In this document: piece after piece, positions 7,926 to 16,892 of the stretch
Numbering within the stretch: the stretch's first letter is position 1
Layout: every line of letters begins with the position of its first letter
Assembly: GCA_018698975.1 (NCBI GenBank)
Contig: JABIPQ010000042.1
Coordinates: forward strand, 1-35,103
DNA: 35,103 nt
Reading direction: 5' to 3'
Source: Gammaproteobacteria bacterium
GTDB lineage: Bacteria; Pseudomonadota; Gammaproteobacteria; Pseudomonadales; Pseudohongiellaceae
Notes under the pieces: model-generated
What the model was told of the DNA's origin: nothing
Database searches by the model: none
What the model saw: the letters and a program-made list of their open reading frames with translations, nothing else
Translations under genes and position numbers: made by a program

Positions 7926-8347
7926 TATTGCTTTCCATGAACCTTTAGCTCTGAAGTACCAGATTCTGTTTTTTCGTTTGCAATCATTGCGCCAAGTGCA
8001 TGCCAGAATTCTCCCTGACGCCCTACTGCTTCCAGCAAGGTGATTTCCACACCCGCATGCTCCCTCTGCAGGTTTTCTATCTGCGTGGGAACATCATGCA
8101 GCAGATGACGACCCGCTGCAAAAAACAGCGGCAATATATTGAATTTTCTGACTCCGCTCAGATAATGCGTGGCGATAACATTCTCCAGACTGGGCCTTGC
8201 CATTTCCATATAGGCTAAACAGGCACCTTTCTGCAGGTATGAATTAATCACTTCCAGACCACTTTCAAAAGTGTGGCACCAGTTGCTATCTCTGCTGCCA
8301 TGGGCCAGCAAGATTAAAAGTTCGGAGTCTGACTTTTCTTTAATCAC
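7925..8347 (-). CDS. CbiX/SirB-family sirohydrochlorin chelatase-like protein
   Basis: This is a single-domain chelatase-like protein of 140 residues. LLILLAHGSRDSNW near the N-terminus holds one expected metal-binding histidine, and LPLFFAAGRHLLHDVP near residues 90-105 the second. ARPSLENVI matches the family's substrate-side helix. CbiX/SirB enzymes insert cobalt or iron into sirohydrochlorin; this short form is usually dimeric. The start codon is GTG with a weak ribosome binding site. It is the first gene of the operon with DUF523-DUF1722 and photolyase, and it is divergent from ferrochelatase, so two tetrapyrrole chelatases sit back to back. Cobalt versus iron specificity cannot be told. 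Confidence 0.85.
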   Translation of the reverse strand: MIKEKSDSELLILLAHGSRDSNWCHTFESGLEVINSYLQKGACLAYMEMARPSLENVIATHYLSGVRKFNILPLFFAAGRHLLHDVPTQIENLQREHAGVEITLLEAVGRQGEFWHALGAMIANEKTESGTSELKVHGKQ

Positions 8348-8564
8348 ATCTATTCACTCAGTTAATACGTATAATGGAGCACAATTTATCCAAGAGGCAT
8401 CTTTAGCGCCGGAATTTTGTCTTTAGCAAACTATTTAGAAAGTCATTGGGCAAAATCTGAAGCAATAAATTGGAAAAAAAACAGCTGTATTATCGCTTCA
8501 TTATTCAGCTTTTTTAAACATAAAATATACCCGATATATACGTAGAAAAAACATTGGCAGATCT

Positions 8565-9614
8565 ATGAATAAGCGTGCAGTCCTACTTGCTAATCTTGGC
8601 TCACCAGAGTCGCCCGCTGTCTCTGATGTGAGACGATATCTTAACCAGTTCCTGATGGATCCCTATGTGATTCAGCTGCCCTGGTTGTTGCGGCGTCTCA
8701 TTGTTGGTTTGTTTGTATTGCCTTTCAGGCCCAAACGCTCCGCTGAAGCCTACCAAAGCGTCTGGACTGACAAAGGCTCTCCCTTAATTGCCCTGTCCAT
8801 TGATTTGCTCAATGCCCTGCAAAAAATCACTGATATCCCAGTAGCTATGAGCATGCGTTACGGCACGCCTTCCATCGAGTCTGAATTATTGAAACTGGCC
8901 AGTGAACCTGGTGTCGAGGAAATCCTCTTCATTCCGCTTTACCCTCATTATGCTGAAAGTACTGTGACTACGTCCATCAGCGAGGCCCAGCGAGTGATCA
9001 AAAAGCACCAGCTCAAGATAAAACTTCTACCATTCAAGCCTTTTTATAATGAACCCGATTACATTGATGCTCTGGTGAGCAGTGCTCAACCCTTCCTTGC
9101 TAATGCTGGTACTTCTGAGCATATCCTGTTTAGTTATCATGGTTTACCTGAATCGCATCTTACCAAAGCAGATCCTACTACCAGTCATTGCCTGAAAACC
9201 GCAGACTGCTGCAATGTCCCTTCACCTGCACATGCCACTTGCTATCGTCATCAGGTATTGGAAACCACCCGACTTTTCGTTGAAAAAAGCGGGCTAAAAC
9301 CAGATCAATACACCATCGCTTTTCAATCCAGACTCGGACGGGCAAAGTGGCTGGAACCCAGTACTGAAGAAACACTAAAGGTATTGGCACAAAAAGGCAT
9401 TAAAAAAGTACTGGTGTTATGTCCGGCATTTATCACTGACTGCCTGGAAACACTTGAGGAAATTGAACTGCAGGGAACAGAAATATTTAAAGAGGCGGGG
9501 GGTGAATCGCTGACATTGGTGCCCTGTATGAACGATTCAGCACAATGGGTAGAAACTCTCGCCAGCTGGTTTACAGAACCTGCTGAGCCATTTATTTCGC
9601 TGAATCAATCCTGA
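8565..9614 (+). CDS. hemH: Ferrochelatase
   Basis: The 349-residue protein is a full-length ferrochelatase, the enzyme that inserts Fe2+ into protoporphyrin IX in the last step of protohaem synthesis. It has the N-terminal LLANLGSPESP segment, the catalytic His in FSYHGLPESH, FQSRLGRAKWLEP and the CPAFITDCLETLEEI segment with the conserved Glu. Cysteines in HCLKTADCCNVP are common in proteobacterial members and do not prove an iron-sulfur cluster. It is transcribed alone and divergently from the chelatase-photolyase operon; its 3' end overlaps the convergent PilZ gene by 23 bases. By removing protoporphyrin, a photosensitiser, it fits the light-stress theme of its neighbours. Confidence 0.96.
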   Translation: MNKRAVLLANLGSPESPAVSDVRRYLNQFLMDPYVIQLPWLLRRLIVGLFVLPFRPKRSAEAYQSVWTDKGSPLIALSIDLLNALQKITDIPVAMSMRYGTPSIESELLKLASEPGVEEILFIPLYPHYAESTVTTSISEAQRVIKKHQLKIKLLPFKPFYNEPDYIDALVSSAQPFLANAGTSEHILFSYHGLPESHLTKADPTTSHCLKTADCCNVPSPAHATCYRHQVLETTRLFVEKSGLKPDQYTIAFQSRLGRAKWLEPSTEETLKVLAQKGIKKVLVLCPAFITDCLETLEEIELQGTEIFKEAGGESLTLVPCMNDSAQWVETLASWFTEPAEPFISLNQS

Positions 9615-9978
9615 AGCCGGTAGGCTCAAAATCCTTCAGATCATTGGCAAGCTGTTCATCAGATCTTGCATGGAATTCATTAAATACCAGCACCAGATAA
9701 TAATGATCTTGTGACAGACGTCTGTGAGTGACTACCCGGCTCACTATGCTGAACACCGACTTGTCGCCGGTAATACTGAAATCGAGTTTCGCTGTGTGGG
9801 GGTATTCATCGTTGGCCAACAAGGCTTGCACCAGGTTGCTGTCACAGCTGATCTGAATGCTGGACCGAGATATATCAACACACTCGGAATTGAATACGAC
9901 CCTCCCTTCCTTGCCAATTAGCCCAAAATCCACAGGAAAAGTGATTGGGTATCTGGGAAAAGCGCGTCTTTCTTTCAT
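9592..9978 (-). CDS. PilZ domain protein
   Basis: A stand-alone PilZ-like protein of 128 residues. The N-terminal RRAFPRYP contains the RxxxR c-di-GMP contact (Arg5 and Arg9), and VDISRSSIQI (34-43) sits where the D/NxSxxG motif is expected, with the final glycine replaced by serine. The protein may therefore bind c-di-GMP weakly or not at all. The gene is convergent with ferrochelatase and overlaps its 3' end by 23 bases. No partner gene suggests a target such as motility or cellulose synthesis. Confidence 0.82.
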   Translation of the reverse strand: MKERRAFPRYPITFPVDFGLIGKEGRVVFNSECVDISRSSIQISCDSNLVQALLANDEYPHTAKLDFSITGDKSVFSIVSRVVTHRRLSQDHYYLVLVFNEFHARSDEQLANDLKDFEPTGFRIDSAK

Positions 9979-10190
9979 ATATCACCCGATTCGCTACTGG
10001 ATTTGCCTACAATTGTTGGCTTTTGCAACTACTTTTGTATCTCTAGATTCCATTGTTTAAAACTTACCAATACACAGCGATCTAAAAGTAATTCTAAACT
10101 GCCATCAGATTCTAGAGTGCGCCACTATTGGAATGAATCAAATAAGCAAGAAAGCATGACTCATATCACAAGTGACCTGCCCCTCATGAC

Positions 10191-10219
10191 AAAAATGTGA
10201 ACTGCCGCACTCACATTTT
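10191..10219 (-). terminator. Rho-independent terminator after the TIGR01777 gene
   Basis: AAAATGTGA (10192-10200) and TCACATTTT (10211-10219) form a nine-pair stem with a ten-base loop, followed on the minus strand by a further T. It begins six bases after the stop codon of the gene ending at 10226. The AT-rich stem is rather weak. Confidence 0.6.
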
Positions 10220-10225
10220 CAGATT

Positions 10226-11131
10226 TCAGCGAATCAGGATTTCTTGCAAAGCGGCATCCAGTCCAGGAAAATCGAAGGAAAAACCCTTATTCAGCAAACG
10301 CTGTGGCACCACATTTTGTCCGTTCAGCAGGAGGCTCTCGCCCATTTCACCAAAAATGGCTTTCACTACAAATCCAGGTAAGGGAAAAATTGTTGGTCGC
10401 GAAATGGTTTTGCCAATAGCCTGAGCAAATTGCGCATTATTCACTGCACCAGGCGCGGTAAGGTTGAACACACCTTCGTGACTGCCATCATTCACCAAAA
10501 AATTTATTGCCTTGATCACATCATTGATATGTACCCAGGACATGATTTGTTTTCCTGAGCCGATGCGCCCACCGAGGCCAAAATAAAATGGCGGCAGCAT
10601 TTTTTTCAAGGCCCCGCCATTTTTACCCAGCACAATACCTAGTCGAATCACACACAGGCGAATACCCAAATTAGTGACAGCCCTGGCCGCCTGCTCCCAT
10701 TCCTCACAAATATCATGGCTGAATTCCGGCTTATAGGGGGAGTCTTCAGTAAGGGGACTTGCATCATGGGCGCCATACCAACCAATAGCAGAACCGCTGA
10801 TCATTACTTCAGGGCGAGTTTCCAGACGTTCCAGCAGAGCAAGCAGATGTTCTGTCAGACCGATGCGACTGTGGCGCAAAACCTGTTTACGCTTGTCATT
10901 CCAGCGCTTGTCTCCAATGCCCTCACCACCCAGGTTGATGACTGCGTCAAATATGGTGCTGCTGTCAATGTCACTGAATTTTCCGACATACCGAACTGAG
11001 TCGTTTAAAGTACCGCTGTGCTTTTCCGGATGACGCGAAATGACTACAAGCTCATGACCGGCTTCAACAAGTTGCCCTACAAGCACCTTGCCGATAAAAC
11101 CTGTACCACCTGTAACTAGATACCTGGCCAT
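10226..11131 (-). CDS. TIGR01777 family epimerase/SDR-like protein (YfcH type)
   Basis: An extended-SDR protein of 301 residues. VTGGTGFIGKVL (6-17) is the NAD(P)-binding motif, SGSAIGWYG is the family's active-site strand with the Tyr of the usual YxxxK altered as in other TIGR01777 members, and the C-terminal 50 residues (PGFVVKAIFGEMGESLLLNGQNVVP then FPGLDAAL) are the DUF1731 extension. Relatives include E. coli YfcH; their substrates are unknown, although they resemble nucleotide-sugar epimerases. It follows the methyltransferase gene by 35 bases on the same strand and is probably co-transcribed with it. A hairpin terminator lies directly after it. Confidence 0.92.
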   Translation of the reverse strand: MARYLVTGGTGFIGKVLVGQLVEAGHELVVISRHPEKHSGTLNDSVRYVGKFSDIDSSTIFDAVINLGGEGIGDKRWNDKRKQVLRHSRIGLTEHLLALLERLETRPEVMISGSAIGWYGAHDASPLTEDSPYKPEFSHDICEEWEQAARAVTNLGIRLCVIRLGIVLGKNGGALKKMLPPFYFGLGGRIGSGKQIMSWVHINDVIKAINFLVNDGSHEGVFNLTAPGAVNNAQFAQAIGKTISRPTIFPLPGFVVKAIFGEMGESLLLNGQNVVPQRLLNKGFSFDFPGLDAALQEILIR

Positions 11132-11166
11132 AATTTATACCTCTATTCCCCGGGAACGATTCTCCC

Positions 11167-12012
11167 TCAGCAGTTTGCGCGTACCAGCCATGCACAACCC
11201 TGCAATTCAACCTTGTTGCCCACGACAAAGCCCTGCAGCAGTTCGACAGCTTCCTGATAAGCCTGTGCTTTAATTTCTTCAGCTTCTTCTGCCAGGGCAT
11301 CACCCAGAAACAAGGCATCCATAACAAAACGGGCCGCACTTTCTGCTGTCGCCTGGGAACCACCAAGATTTTGACTCCCCTGCCAGCGTGCAATTTCAAT
11401 ATCCTTGAAGCCTGCCTTAACCAGGATATCGCGCAGGTAGTCCTGATTGCCAAATGCAAAGGGCCCAGGGGCATTAGGCACCGGCGGTGGCAGTTCAACA
11501 TATTTGGCAGCGATTGCCATTAGTTGTCCAACCCAGGGCTGCTCTGCCGGTGGTCCCCAGCAAACAAAACTGATACGACCCTTTTCCTTGAGAAAGGTTC
11601 TCATATTCTGGAAAGCGCCATAGGGGTCTTCGAAGAACATAACGCCGAATCGTGAAAACAATACGTCATATTCTGCTTGTGAGCTTGAGGCAGCATCTGC
11701 GCAGATAAAATCTACATTCGAATGGCCTGATTTAGACAAACGCTGATTGGCGGTATCTACCAGGGTCTGTGAAAGATCCAGGCCGGTAACATGACCATCG
11801 CCAACTTGGCCGGCAATCTGAAATGTTGTGGCTCCAGCACCGCAACCGATATCAATCACCCGTTCGCCAGCCTGGAAACCTGCGTACTCAATAGCGGCCT
11901 TACCTACCGGGGCAATCATGCCTTCAAACTGATCCGCATAGGTATTCCATTTTTCACCCATGTCACCGGCCCAACTGTCCGACTCCATTTCCTGGGGTAA
12001 TTTATCTGCCAT
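11167..12012 (-). CDS. Class I SAM-dependent methyltransferase
   Basis: The 281-residue protein has a Rossmann-type methyltransferase domain: motif I VIDIGCGAGATTF near residues 53-65, the acidic residue of motif II in VTGLDLSQ, then DVLFSRFGVMFFEDP and ISFVCWGPP. It resembles the UbiE/methyltransferase-11 group, but no feature identifies the acceptor. The start ATG has a GAGGAG site seven bases upstream. It is followed on the same strand by the TIGR01777 gene. Small molecule, quinone or lipid substrates are all possible. Confidence 0.88.
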   Translation of the reverse strand: MADKLPQEMESDSWAGDMGEKWNTYADQFEGMIAPVGKAAIEYAGFQAGERVIDIGCGAGATTFQIAGQVGDGHVTGLDLSQTLVDTANQRLSKSGHSNVDFICADAASSSQAEYDVLFSRFGVMFFEDPYGAFQNMRTFLKEKGRISFVCWGPPAEQPWVGQLMAIAAKYVELPPPVPNAPGPFAFGNQDYLRDILVKAGFKDIEIARWQGSQNLGGSQATAESAARFVMDALFLGDALAEEAEEIKAQAYQEAVELLQGFVVGNKVELQGCAWLVRANC

Positions 12013-12223
12013 TTCAATCTCCTCAAGCTGTTAATCCAATTGCCCATATTCTTCCGCAAACTGCTGAGGAAGGCCAGAGAGTTCCTCACCGAAAACACTA
12101 TATTTGATAGATAACAAGAATCAATTTCAGATAGCGACAAGCACTAGTAAGACAGAGTCAATTTTCCAGGCAGGAAAATCGAAAAAGCTGGTGCTTGTAA
12201 TTGTTTCACCGAAAGGTGAGCAT

Positions 12224-12256
12224 AAAAAAAGGCAGGTGATCACCTGCCTTTTTTTA
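12224..12256. terminator. Bidirectional Rho-independent terminator
   Basis: A perfect palindrome, GGCAGGTGATCACCTGCC (12231-12248), is flanked by seven A residues on the left and seven T residues on the right, so it can work in both directions. It ends the DUF1820 transcript, whose stop codon is 15 bases away. Confidence 0.9.
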
Positions 12257-12270
12257 TTCAATCGTAACTA

Positions 12271-12612
12271 TTATTCAGGCGTTTTAGCCTGAGGAGAAAT
12301 AAGCGTTGGGAACGGAGAAATATTGTCTCCCTTGCTGATTTTGCTGACCCCTTCTTTCTCAACTTCGTCGATACGAATAATCGCCTGCATAGGAATGAAA
12401 CTTCGTTTGACGCCCATGAATTCAGCTTTGAGTTTTTCTTCACCGGGATCCACTACAAGTTGCGAGCGTTCGCCAAAGATATAATCCTCTATTTCAATAA
12501 ATCCATAGAGGTCACTCTGGTAAACCTGTTTGGCAAACACTTCGTATACCTCTCCTTTATTTAGAAAGGAGACTTTGTAGATTTCCCTGGGTTCTTTACT
12601 GGAACTGGCCAT
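12271..12612 (-). CDS. DUF1820 family protein
   Basis: A small soluble protein of 113 residues with the DUF1820 pattern: IYKVSFLNKGEVYEVFAKQVYQSDLYGFIEIEDYIFGE at the N-terminus, then a VVDPGEEKLKAEFMGVKRSFIPMQAIIRIDEVEK segment. Members occur in Pseudomonas and related gammaproteobacteria, often beside miaB, as here; the function is unknown. The C-terminal tail (after about residue 88) is Pro/Ser-rich and poorly ordered. The gene stands alone between the methyltransferase and miaB and ends at a strong terminator. Confidence 0.88.
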   Translation of the reverse strand: MASSSKEPREIYKVSFLNKGEVYEVFAKQVYQSDLYGFIEIEDYIFGERSQLVVDPGEEKLKAEFMGVKRSFIPMQAIIRIDEVEKEGVSKISKGDNISPFPTLISPQAKTPE

Positions 12613-12928
12613 TTTTTATTCCGATTGCTGTGTTAACAGAGGCTAATATCAGGCTTTATACACCGATTTCAAGGGTTATTCTTCAACTGTTTCTTATTAG
12701 ATAAAGCATTGAGCATTTCCTCAGGCGCTAGTTTTAGTAATTTCGCGCTTGAAACCGCTCCTGCAAAGGGCAAGGAATCCATCTGGGAGAGGCATTAATT
12801 CCAAAAAATCCGATCCTGGCCCATGAGTTGTAGTGTGAAGGCTGGACAGGCGTTATAATCCGCCCTCTTTTTTTCGGGTTTTACCCGGGCTGCATTACTA
12901 AAGCTGCAGACTCAACACTGAAAGACTT
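12613..12928. other. Gene-free region between DUF1820 and miaB
   Basis: No convincing ORF lies here. It contains the divergent promoters of the flanking genes. A TATAAT at 12854-12859 lies 69 bases before miaB and is a likely -10 element, but no good -35 is seen at 17 bases; TTGTAG lies at a long 20-base spacing. A GGGTTTTACCCGGGC stretch just after it could fold weakly. Confidence 0.45.
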
Positions 12929-14251
12929 ATGACCAAAAAAGTATTCATCAAAACCCATGGCTGCCAGATGAACGAATACGATTCTTCTCGTATGTTCGAC
13001 CTGTTGCATGAAAGCCGCGATATGGAGCGCGTTGACACTGCTGAGGAAGCCGACCTGCTTCTTCTAAACACTTGTTCTATAAGGGAAAAAGCTCAAGAAA
13101 AAGTATTCCATCAACTGGGACGCTGGCGTGAACTGAAAAAAGTAAAACCTGATATGAAAATTGCTGTTGGTGGCTGTGTAGCCAGTCAGGAAGGCGACAT
13201 GATTGGCAAGCGCGCGCCCTATGTGGATGTCATTTTTGGGCCGCAAACCCTGCATAGGCTTCCAGAACTACTGGACGCCTCGGGCGGAAAAAAACCGGTC
13301 GTTGATATCAGTTTCCCGGAAATTGAGAAATTTGATCGTCTCCCGGAACCCACTGTGTCCGAATCCCAGGCATTCCTGACCATCCAGGAAGGTTGCAGTA
13401 AATACTGTTCATTTTGCGTGGTGCCCTATACCCGTGGCGAAGAAGTCAGCCGCCCCCTGGATGATATTCTCGCAGAAGCTGTTCATCTGGCAGACCAGGG
13501 AGTACGGGAAGTGAATCTGCTGGGCCAGAACGTTAATGCTTATCGTGGCTTGAGCCATGATGGTGAAATCATCGACATGGCAACCCTGGTTACCTATATT
13601 GCGGCCATTGATGGCATTGATCGTATCCGTTACACCACCTCTCACCCGGTGGAATTTAATCAGAACCTGATTGATACCTATGACAGTGTTCCGGAACTGG
13701 TCAGCCATCTGCATCTGCCGGTCCAACATGGCTCAGATCGAATTCTGGCATTGATGAAGCGCAATCACACGGTGCTGGAATACAAATCAATCATCAGAAA
13801 ATTACGCGCAATCCGCCCCAATATCAGTATTTCATCAGATTTCATCATCGGTTTTCCCGGTGAAACTGAAAAGGATTTCGAAGATACCATGAACCTGATC
13901 GCTGAGATTGGTTTCGACCACAGCTTCAGTTTTATCTATAGCGCTCGCCCAGGGACACCAGCGGCTGAACTCTCTGATGACACGCCAATGGAGGTGAAAA
14001 AGCAGCGCCTGAATATTTTGCAGACGCGGATATTACAGCATGCCGCTACTATCAGTGAAGCCATGGTGGGCACCATTGAGCCGGTACTGGTCACCGGGGT
14101 TTCCAAGAAGGATCCAGGTGAGCTTCAAGGCCGCACAGAAAATAATCGGGTGGTAAATTTCAGAGCGGAATCAAATGACATAATTGGCCAAATAGTGGAT
14201 TTGAAAATAGCCTCTGCCCTGCCAAATTCCCTGCGTGGTGAGATGGCCTGA
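12929..14251 (+). CDS. miaB: tRNA-2-methylthio-N6-dimethylallyladenosine synthase
   Basis: The 440-residue protein is a complete methylthiotransferase. The N-terminal UPF0004 domain has cysteines in [20 protein letters not shown] and GGCVASQEG. The radical-SAM cluster motif is Cys156, Cys160, Cys163 ([16 protein letters not shown]). The C-terminal TRAM-type domain ends at about residue 438. MiaB adds the methylthio group at C2 of i6A37 in tRNAs that read UNN codons, using two [4Fe-4S] clusters. The start is ATG at the family's usual N-terminus ([15 protein letters not shown]). It opens the conserved run miaB-phoH-ybeY-corC-lnt, with 144 bases before phoH. Confidence 0.97.
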   Translation: MTKKVFIKTHGCQMNEYDSSRMFDLLHESRDMERVDTAEEADLLLLNTCSIREKAQEKVFHQLGRWRELKKVKPDMKIAVGGCVASQEGDMIGKRAPYVDVIFGPQTLHRLPELLDASGGKKPVVDISFPEIEKFDRLPEPTVSESQAFLTIQEGCSKYCSFCVVPYTRGEEVSRPLDDILAEAVHLADQGVREVNLLGQNVNAYRGLSHDGEIIDMATLVTYIAAIDGIDRIRYTTSHPVEFNQNLIDTYDSVPELVSHLHLPVQHGSDRILALMKRNHTVLEYKSIIRKLRAIRPNISISSDFIIGFPGETEKDFEDTMNLIAEIGFDHSFSFIYSARPGTPAAELSDDTPMEVKKQRLNILQTRILQHAATISEAMVGTIEPVLVTGVSKKDPGELQGRTENNRVVNFRAESNDIIGQIVDLKIASALPNSLRGEMA

Positions 14252-14262
14252 GCAATGCTTAC

Positions 14263-14289
14263 ATAACTCACTGTTTATTAATGAGTTAT
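14263..14289 (+). terminator. Weak hairpin after miaB
   Basis: ATAACTCA (14263-14270) and TGAGTTAT (14282-14289) form an eight-pair stem over an 11-base loop, starting 12 bases after the miaB stop. There is only a short T run, so it may be a weak terminator or an RNA-processing site. Confidence 0.4.
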
Positions 14290-14301
14290 TCGCGATAAAA
14301 C

Positions 14302-14363
14302 ACTGAGTTCACCTTGAAAAATTAATACCAATCTTGCCTTTAATTGGTATACTGAGTTCAACT
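14302..14363 (+). repeat. Direct repeats flanking an inverted repeat, upstream of phoH
   Basis: ACTGAGTTCA occurs at 14302-14311 and again at 14351-14360. Between the copies lie 39 bases whose right half is an inverted repeat, ATACCAAT (14325-14332) and ATTGGTAT (14343-14350). The second copy lies 35 bases before the phoH start. A related 20-base motif is found before the DegP/DegQ gene at 22062-22081. Confidence 0.6.
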
Positions 14364-14395
14364 TAAATGCCCCCGGAGGCACGTTTTCTCACTAC

Positions 14396-15559
14396 ATGGC
14401 TAGCCAATCCCTTTCCCAGCGCCTGGTGCTGGAACCTGAAAATCCCCAACGTCTCGCTAACCTATGCGGACGCCTGAACGAACACCTGAAACAGATTGAA
14501 AAGCGTCTGCTGGTCAAAATCCAGAACAGGGGCAATGAATTCATGGTGATCGGTGCGCCTGACGCTGTAAAAAATAGCGCCAGAATCATCCACAAGTTGT
14601 ACGATATGACCCAGGACACACAAGACCTGGCACCGGATACTATTCACATAACAATCCAGGAAGGCATCAATAACGCCGGACAAGCATCTATACAAAAAGA
14701 TGTGGAAAAAAGTATGGAAGAAAGCATGGAAAAAAACATGAACAAGCCCCCCGCGGCCGAAGACCATGGCGCGATCGAAGAAAGTGAAGAAAATAATGCT
14801 GCCAATAATGACTATTTATTATTACGAACCCCAAAAGCCTCGATCAAACCCAGGGGGCTTAACCAGAACAATTATGTAAGAGCCATTACCCGCCACGATA
14901 TCAATTTCGGCATTGGTCCTGCGGGTACAGGTAAGACCTATCTGGCAGTTGCTTGCGCAGTGGAAGCCTTGATCAAGGAAGAGGTCAGCCGCATACTGCT
15001 GGTGCGCCCCGCGGTAGAGGCCGGCGAAAAGCTCGGTTTCCTGCCAGGTGATTTAAGTCAAAAAGTAGATCCCTATCTGCGTCCTTTATACGATGCCTTA
15101 TATGAAATGCTTGGCTTTGAACGTGTTGGCCGATTGATTGAGAAAAATGTTATTGAAGTGGCTCCCCTTGCCTACATGCGTGGACGCACTTTAAACAATG
15201 CCTTTATTATTCTTGATGAAAGCCAAAACACCACGACCTCACAAATGAAAATGTTCCTGACCCGTATCGGCTTTGGTTCTACTGCCGTAATAACCGGAGA
15301 CGTCACCCAGATTGACCTGCCTAAAGGTGTGGGCAGCGGACTGGTACAAGCCAGTAAAATTCTGGAAAACGTCGAAGGCGTAAGTTTTACTTATTACCTG
15401 TCCAGAGACGTTGTACGTCATCCCATCGTACAGAAAGTCGTGGAGGCTTATGATCACTATGACAAGCAATCCATTACCGAACTCAAGTCTGAATCAAATG
15501 CCAACAACAGCGCTAAAAATAAAATGGAAAACGATCGTTTAAATGAACGTGACCATTGA
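14396..15559 (+). CDS. phoH: PhoH family P-loop ATPase (YbeZ)
   Basis: A 387-residue PhoH/YbeZ protein. The N-terminal KH-like region (1-90) is followed by an acidic linker rich in Glu, Met and Lys (about 95-140). The PhoH ATPase domain has Walker [12 protein letters not shown] with Lys180, Walker [11 protein letters not shown], and the [20 protein letters not shown] signature. YbeZ works with YbeY in ribosome maturation and quality control. A GGAGG-containing site (CCCGGAGGC) lies about 17 bases before the ATG. Its 3' end overlaps ybeY by 17 bases, so the two are translationally coupled. The linker repeats short Glu-Ser-Met units and is probably disordered. Confidence 0.95.
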   Translation: MASQSLSQRLVLEPENPQRLANLCGRLNEHLKQIEKRLLVKIQNRGNEFMVIGAPDAVKNSARIIHKLYDMTQDTQDLAPDTIHITIQEGINNAGQASIQKDVEKSMEESMEKNMNKPPAAEDHGAIEESEENNAANNDYLLLRTPKASIKPRGLNQNNYVRAITRHDINFGIGPAGTGKTYLAVACAVEALIKEEVSRILLVRPAVEAGEKLGFLPGDLSQKVDPYLRPLYDALYEMLGFERVGRLIEKNVIEVAPLAYMRGRTLNNAFIILDESQNTTTSQMKMFLTRIGFGSTAVITGDVTQIDLPKGVGSGLVQASKILENVEGVSFTYYLSRDVVRHPIVQKVVEAYDHYDKQSITELKSESNANNSAKNKMENDRLNERDH

Positions 15560-16034
15560 GTTGATGAACGCCAGCTCGGATTCCAGTCTTCCTGCACTAA
15601 AGGATTTTCAGCGTTGGACTGACACTACTATGGGCGCTCTGTCAAAATTCGACGACCAGACTTTGCCGGATAGCACCGAATTAAGCATTCGTGTAATAGA
15701 TGAAGATGAATCAGCCGACCTAAATGCTAACTATCGACAAAAACAGGGAGCTACCAATATCCTGTCCTTTCCCTATAGCGGAATCCAGGGTACAGATATT
15801 AACCTGCTCGGCGATCTCGCAATATGTGCGCCACTGGTTAGAAAGGAAGCCGCTGAACAGGACAAAACTCTGGATGCCCATTGGGCACACCTGACAGTCC
15901 ATGGTGTGTTGCATCTGAATGGCTTCGACCACGAGGAAGACACTGCGGCAAAAGAAATGGAAACATTGGAAACAACTATTCTGAAAACATTGGGTTACAA
16001 AAATCCCTACCAGGAATTAACAGGCAATGAGTGA
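15543..16034 (+). CDS. ybeY: Endoribonuclease YbeY (rRNA maturation factor)
   Basis: The 163-residue protein carries the UPF0054 zinc site His120, His124 and His130 ([16 protein letters not shown]), and the [19 protein letters not shown] segment typical of YbeY. It is a metal-dependent endonuclease that helps process the 16S rRNA 3' end and acts in 70S ribosome quality control. The ATG lies inside the end of phoH (17-base overlap), and the stop overlaps the corC start by eight bases, so phoH-ybeY-corC form one translation unit. Confidence 0.96.
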   Translation: MNVTIELMNASSDSSLPALKDFQRWTDTTMGALSKFDDQTLPDSTELSIRVIDEDESADLNANYRQKQGATNILSFPYSGIQGTDINLLGDLAICAPLVRKEAAEQDKTLDAHWAHLTVHGVLHLNGFDHEEDTAAKEMETLETTILKTLGYKNPYQELTGNE

Positions 16035-16887
16035 CGGTCAATCTGGCAGCGATTCGGGAAGTTCGTCCTGGATCGGTAAACTAAGCAATATATTTACAGA
16101 CTCCGTAGATGACACCAAGAGCCTGGTCAAGTTTCTGCGCAAGGCTGAACAAAACAATGTCATTGATGCAGATGGCTTAAGCATCATAGAAGGTGCCTTG
16201 CAAGTTACTGACATGCAGGTTCGGGAAATCATGATTCCCCGCTCCCAGGTGGCAACCATCGATATCACCGACTCTCCCGATGAAATCATTCCCAAAGTTA
16301 TCGAAGCCGGACACTCCCGCTTTCCCGTAATAGGAGAAAGCAAGGACGACGTGGTGGGCATTCTGCTCGCCAAAGACCTTCTGGAGCTGGTGTTAATTGC
16401 AGATCAGCGAAAATTTAATTTGAAGGATGTGCTGCGCCCTGCCATTTTTGTCCCTGAGTCCAAGCGTCTGAATATATTACTCAAGGAGTTCAGAGAAAAC
16501 AGAAACCACATGGCCATCGTGATCGACGAATATGGCGGTATGGGTGGCGTTGTCACTATCGAAGATGTACTCGAACAGATAGTGGGCGAAATCGAAGACG
16601 AATTTGATGTGGACGAAGAGGATTACATCAAGGTCTATGACAAGGACAGTTATACGGTCAAGGCACTGACTCCAATCGAGGATTTCAACGCTTTCTTCCA
16701 CAGCAATCTGCCTGACAATGAGTTTGATACGATTGGCGGCCTGGTGGTAAACCAGTTCCGCCACATTCCCGGAAGAGACGAGTCTGTCGGCATTGGGCCA
16801 TACCTGTTCAGAGTGCTCAGTGCTGATAATCGACAGATACGCCTGTTGCAGGTCACCACCATTTTCGCTGCCAGTCATCCCGGGTAG
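16027..16887 (+). CDS. corC: CBS-domain protein CorC (YbeX), Mg/Co homeostasis
   Basis: The 286-residue protein contains two CBS domains (about 65-185) in the order seen in CorC: VREIMIPRSQVATIDI, then SRFPVIGESKDDVVGILLAKDLL, then NHMAIVIDEYGGMGGVVTIEDVLEQIVGEIEDE. The C-terminal CorC_HlyC domain includes TIGGLVVNQFRHIPGRDE. There is no membrane segment, as in the short CorC/YbeX type, which supports CorA-linked cobalt and magnesium efflux and has been tied to ribosome metabolism through its ybeZY neighbours. It overlaps ybeY by eight bases and ends five bases before lnt. Confidence 0.95.
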   Translation: MSDGQSGSDSGSSSWIGKLSNIFTDSVDDTKSLVKFLRKAEQNNVIDADGLSIIEGALQVTDMQVREIMIPRSQVATIDITDSPDEIIPKVIEAGHSRFPVIGESKDDVVGILLAKDLLELVLIADQRKFNLKDVLRPAIFVPESKRLNILLKEFRENRNHMAIVIDEYGGMGGVVTIEDVLEQIVGEIEDEFDVDEEDYIKVYDKDSYTVKALTPIEDFNAFFHSNLPDNEFDTIGGLVVNQFRHIPGRDESVGIGPYLFRVLSADNRQIRLLQVTTIFAASHPG

Positions 16888-16892
16888 CACTT

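Noticed and set aside
8474-8515. A-run/AGCTG and CAGCT/T-run arms before hemH
   Set aside because: The arms are imperfect and 18 bases apart, and no upstream plus-strand gene ends nearby; too weak to call.
10003-10200. 65-codon plus-strand ORF between the PilZ and TIGR01777 genes
   Set aside because: No ribosome binding site, low-complexity composition, and it ends in the hairpin terminator.
12104-12292. 62-codon plus-strand ORF upstream of DUF1820
   Set aside because: It runs through the strong bidirectional terminator at 12224-12256.
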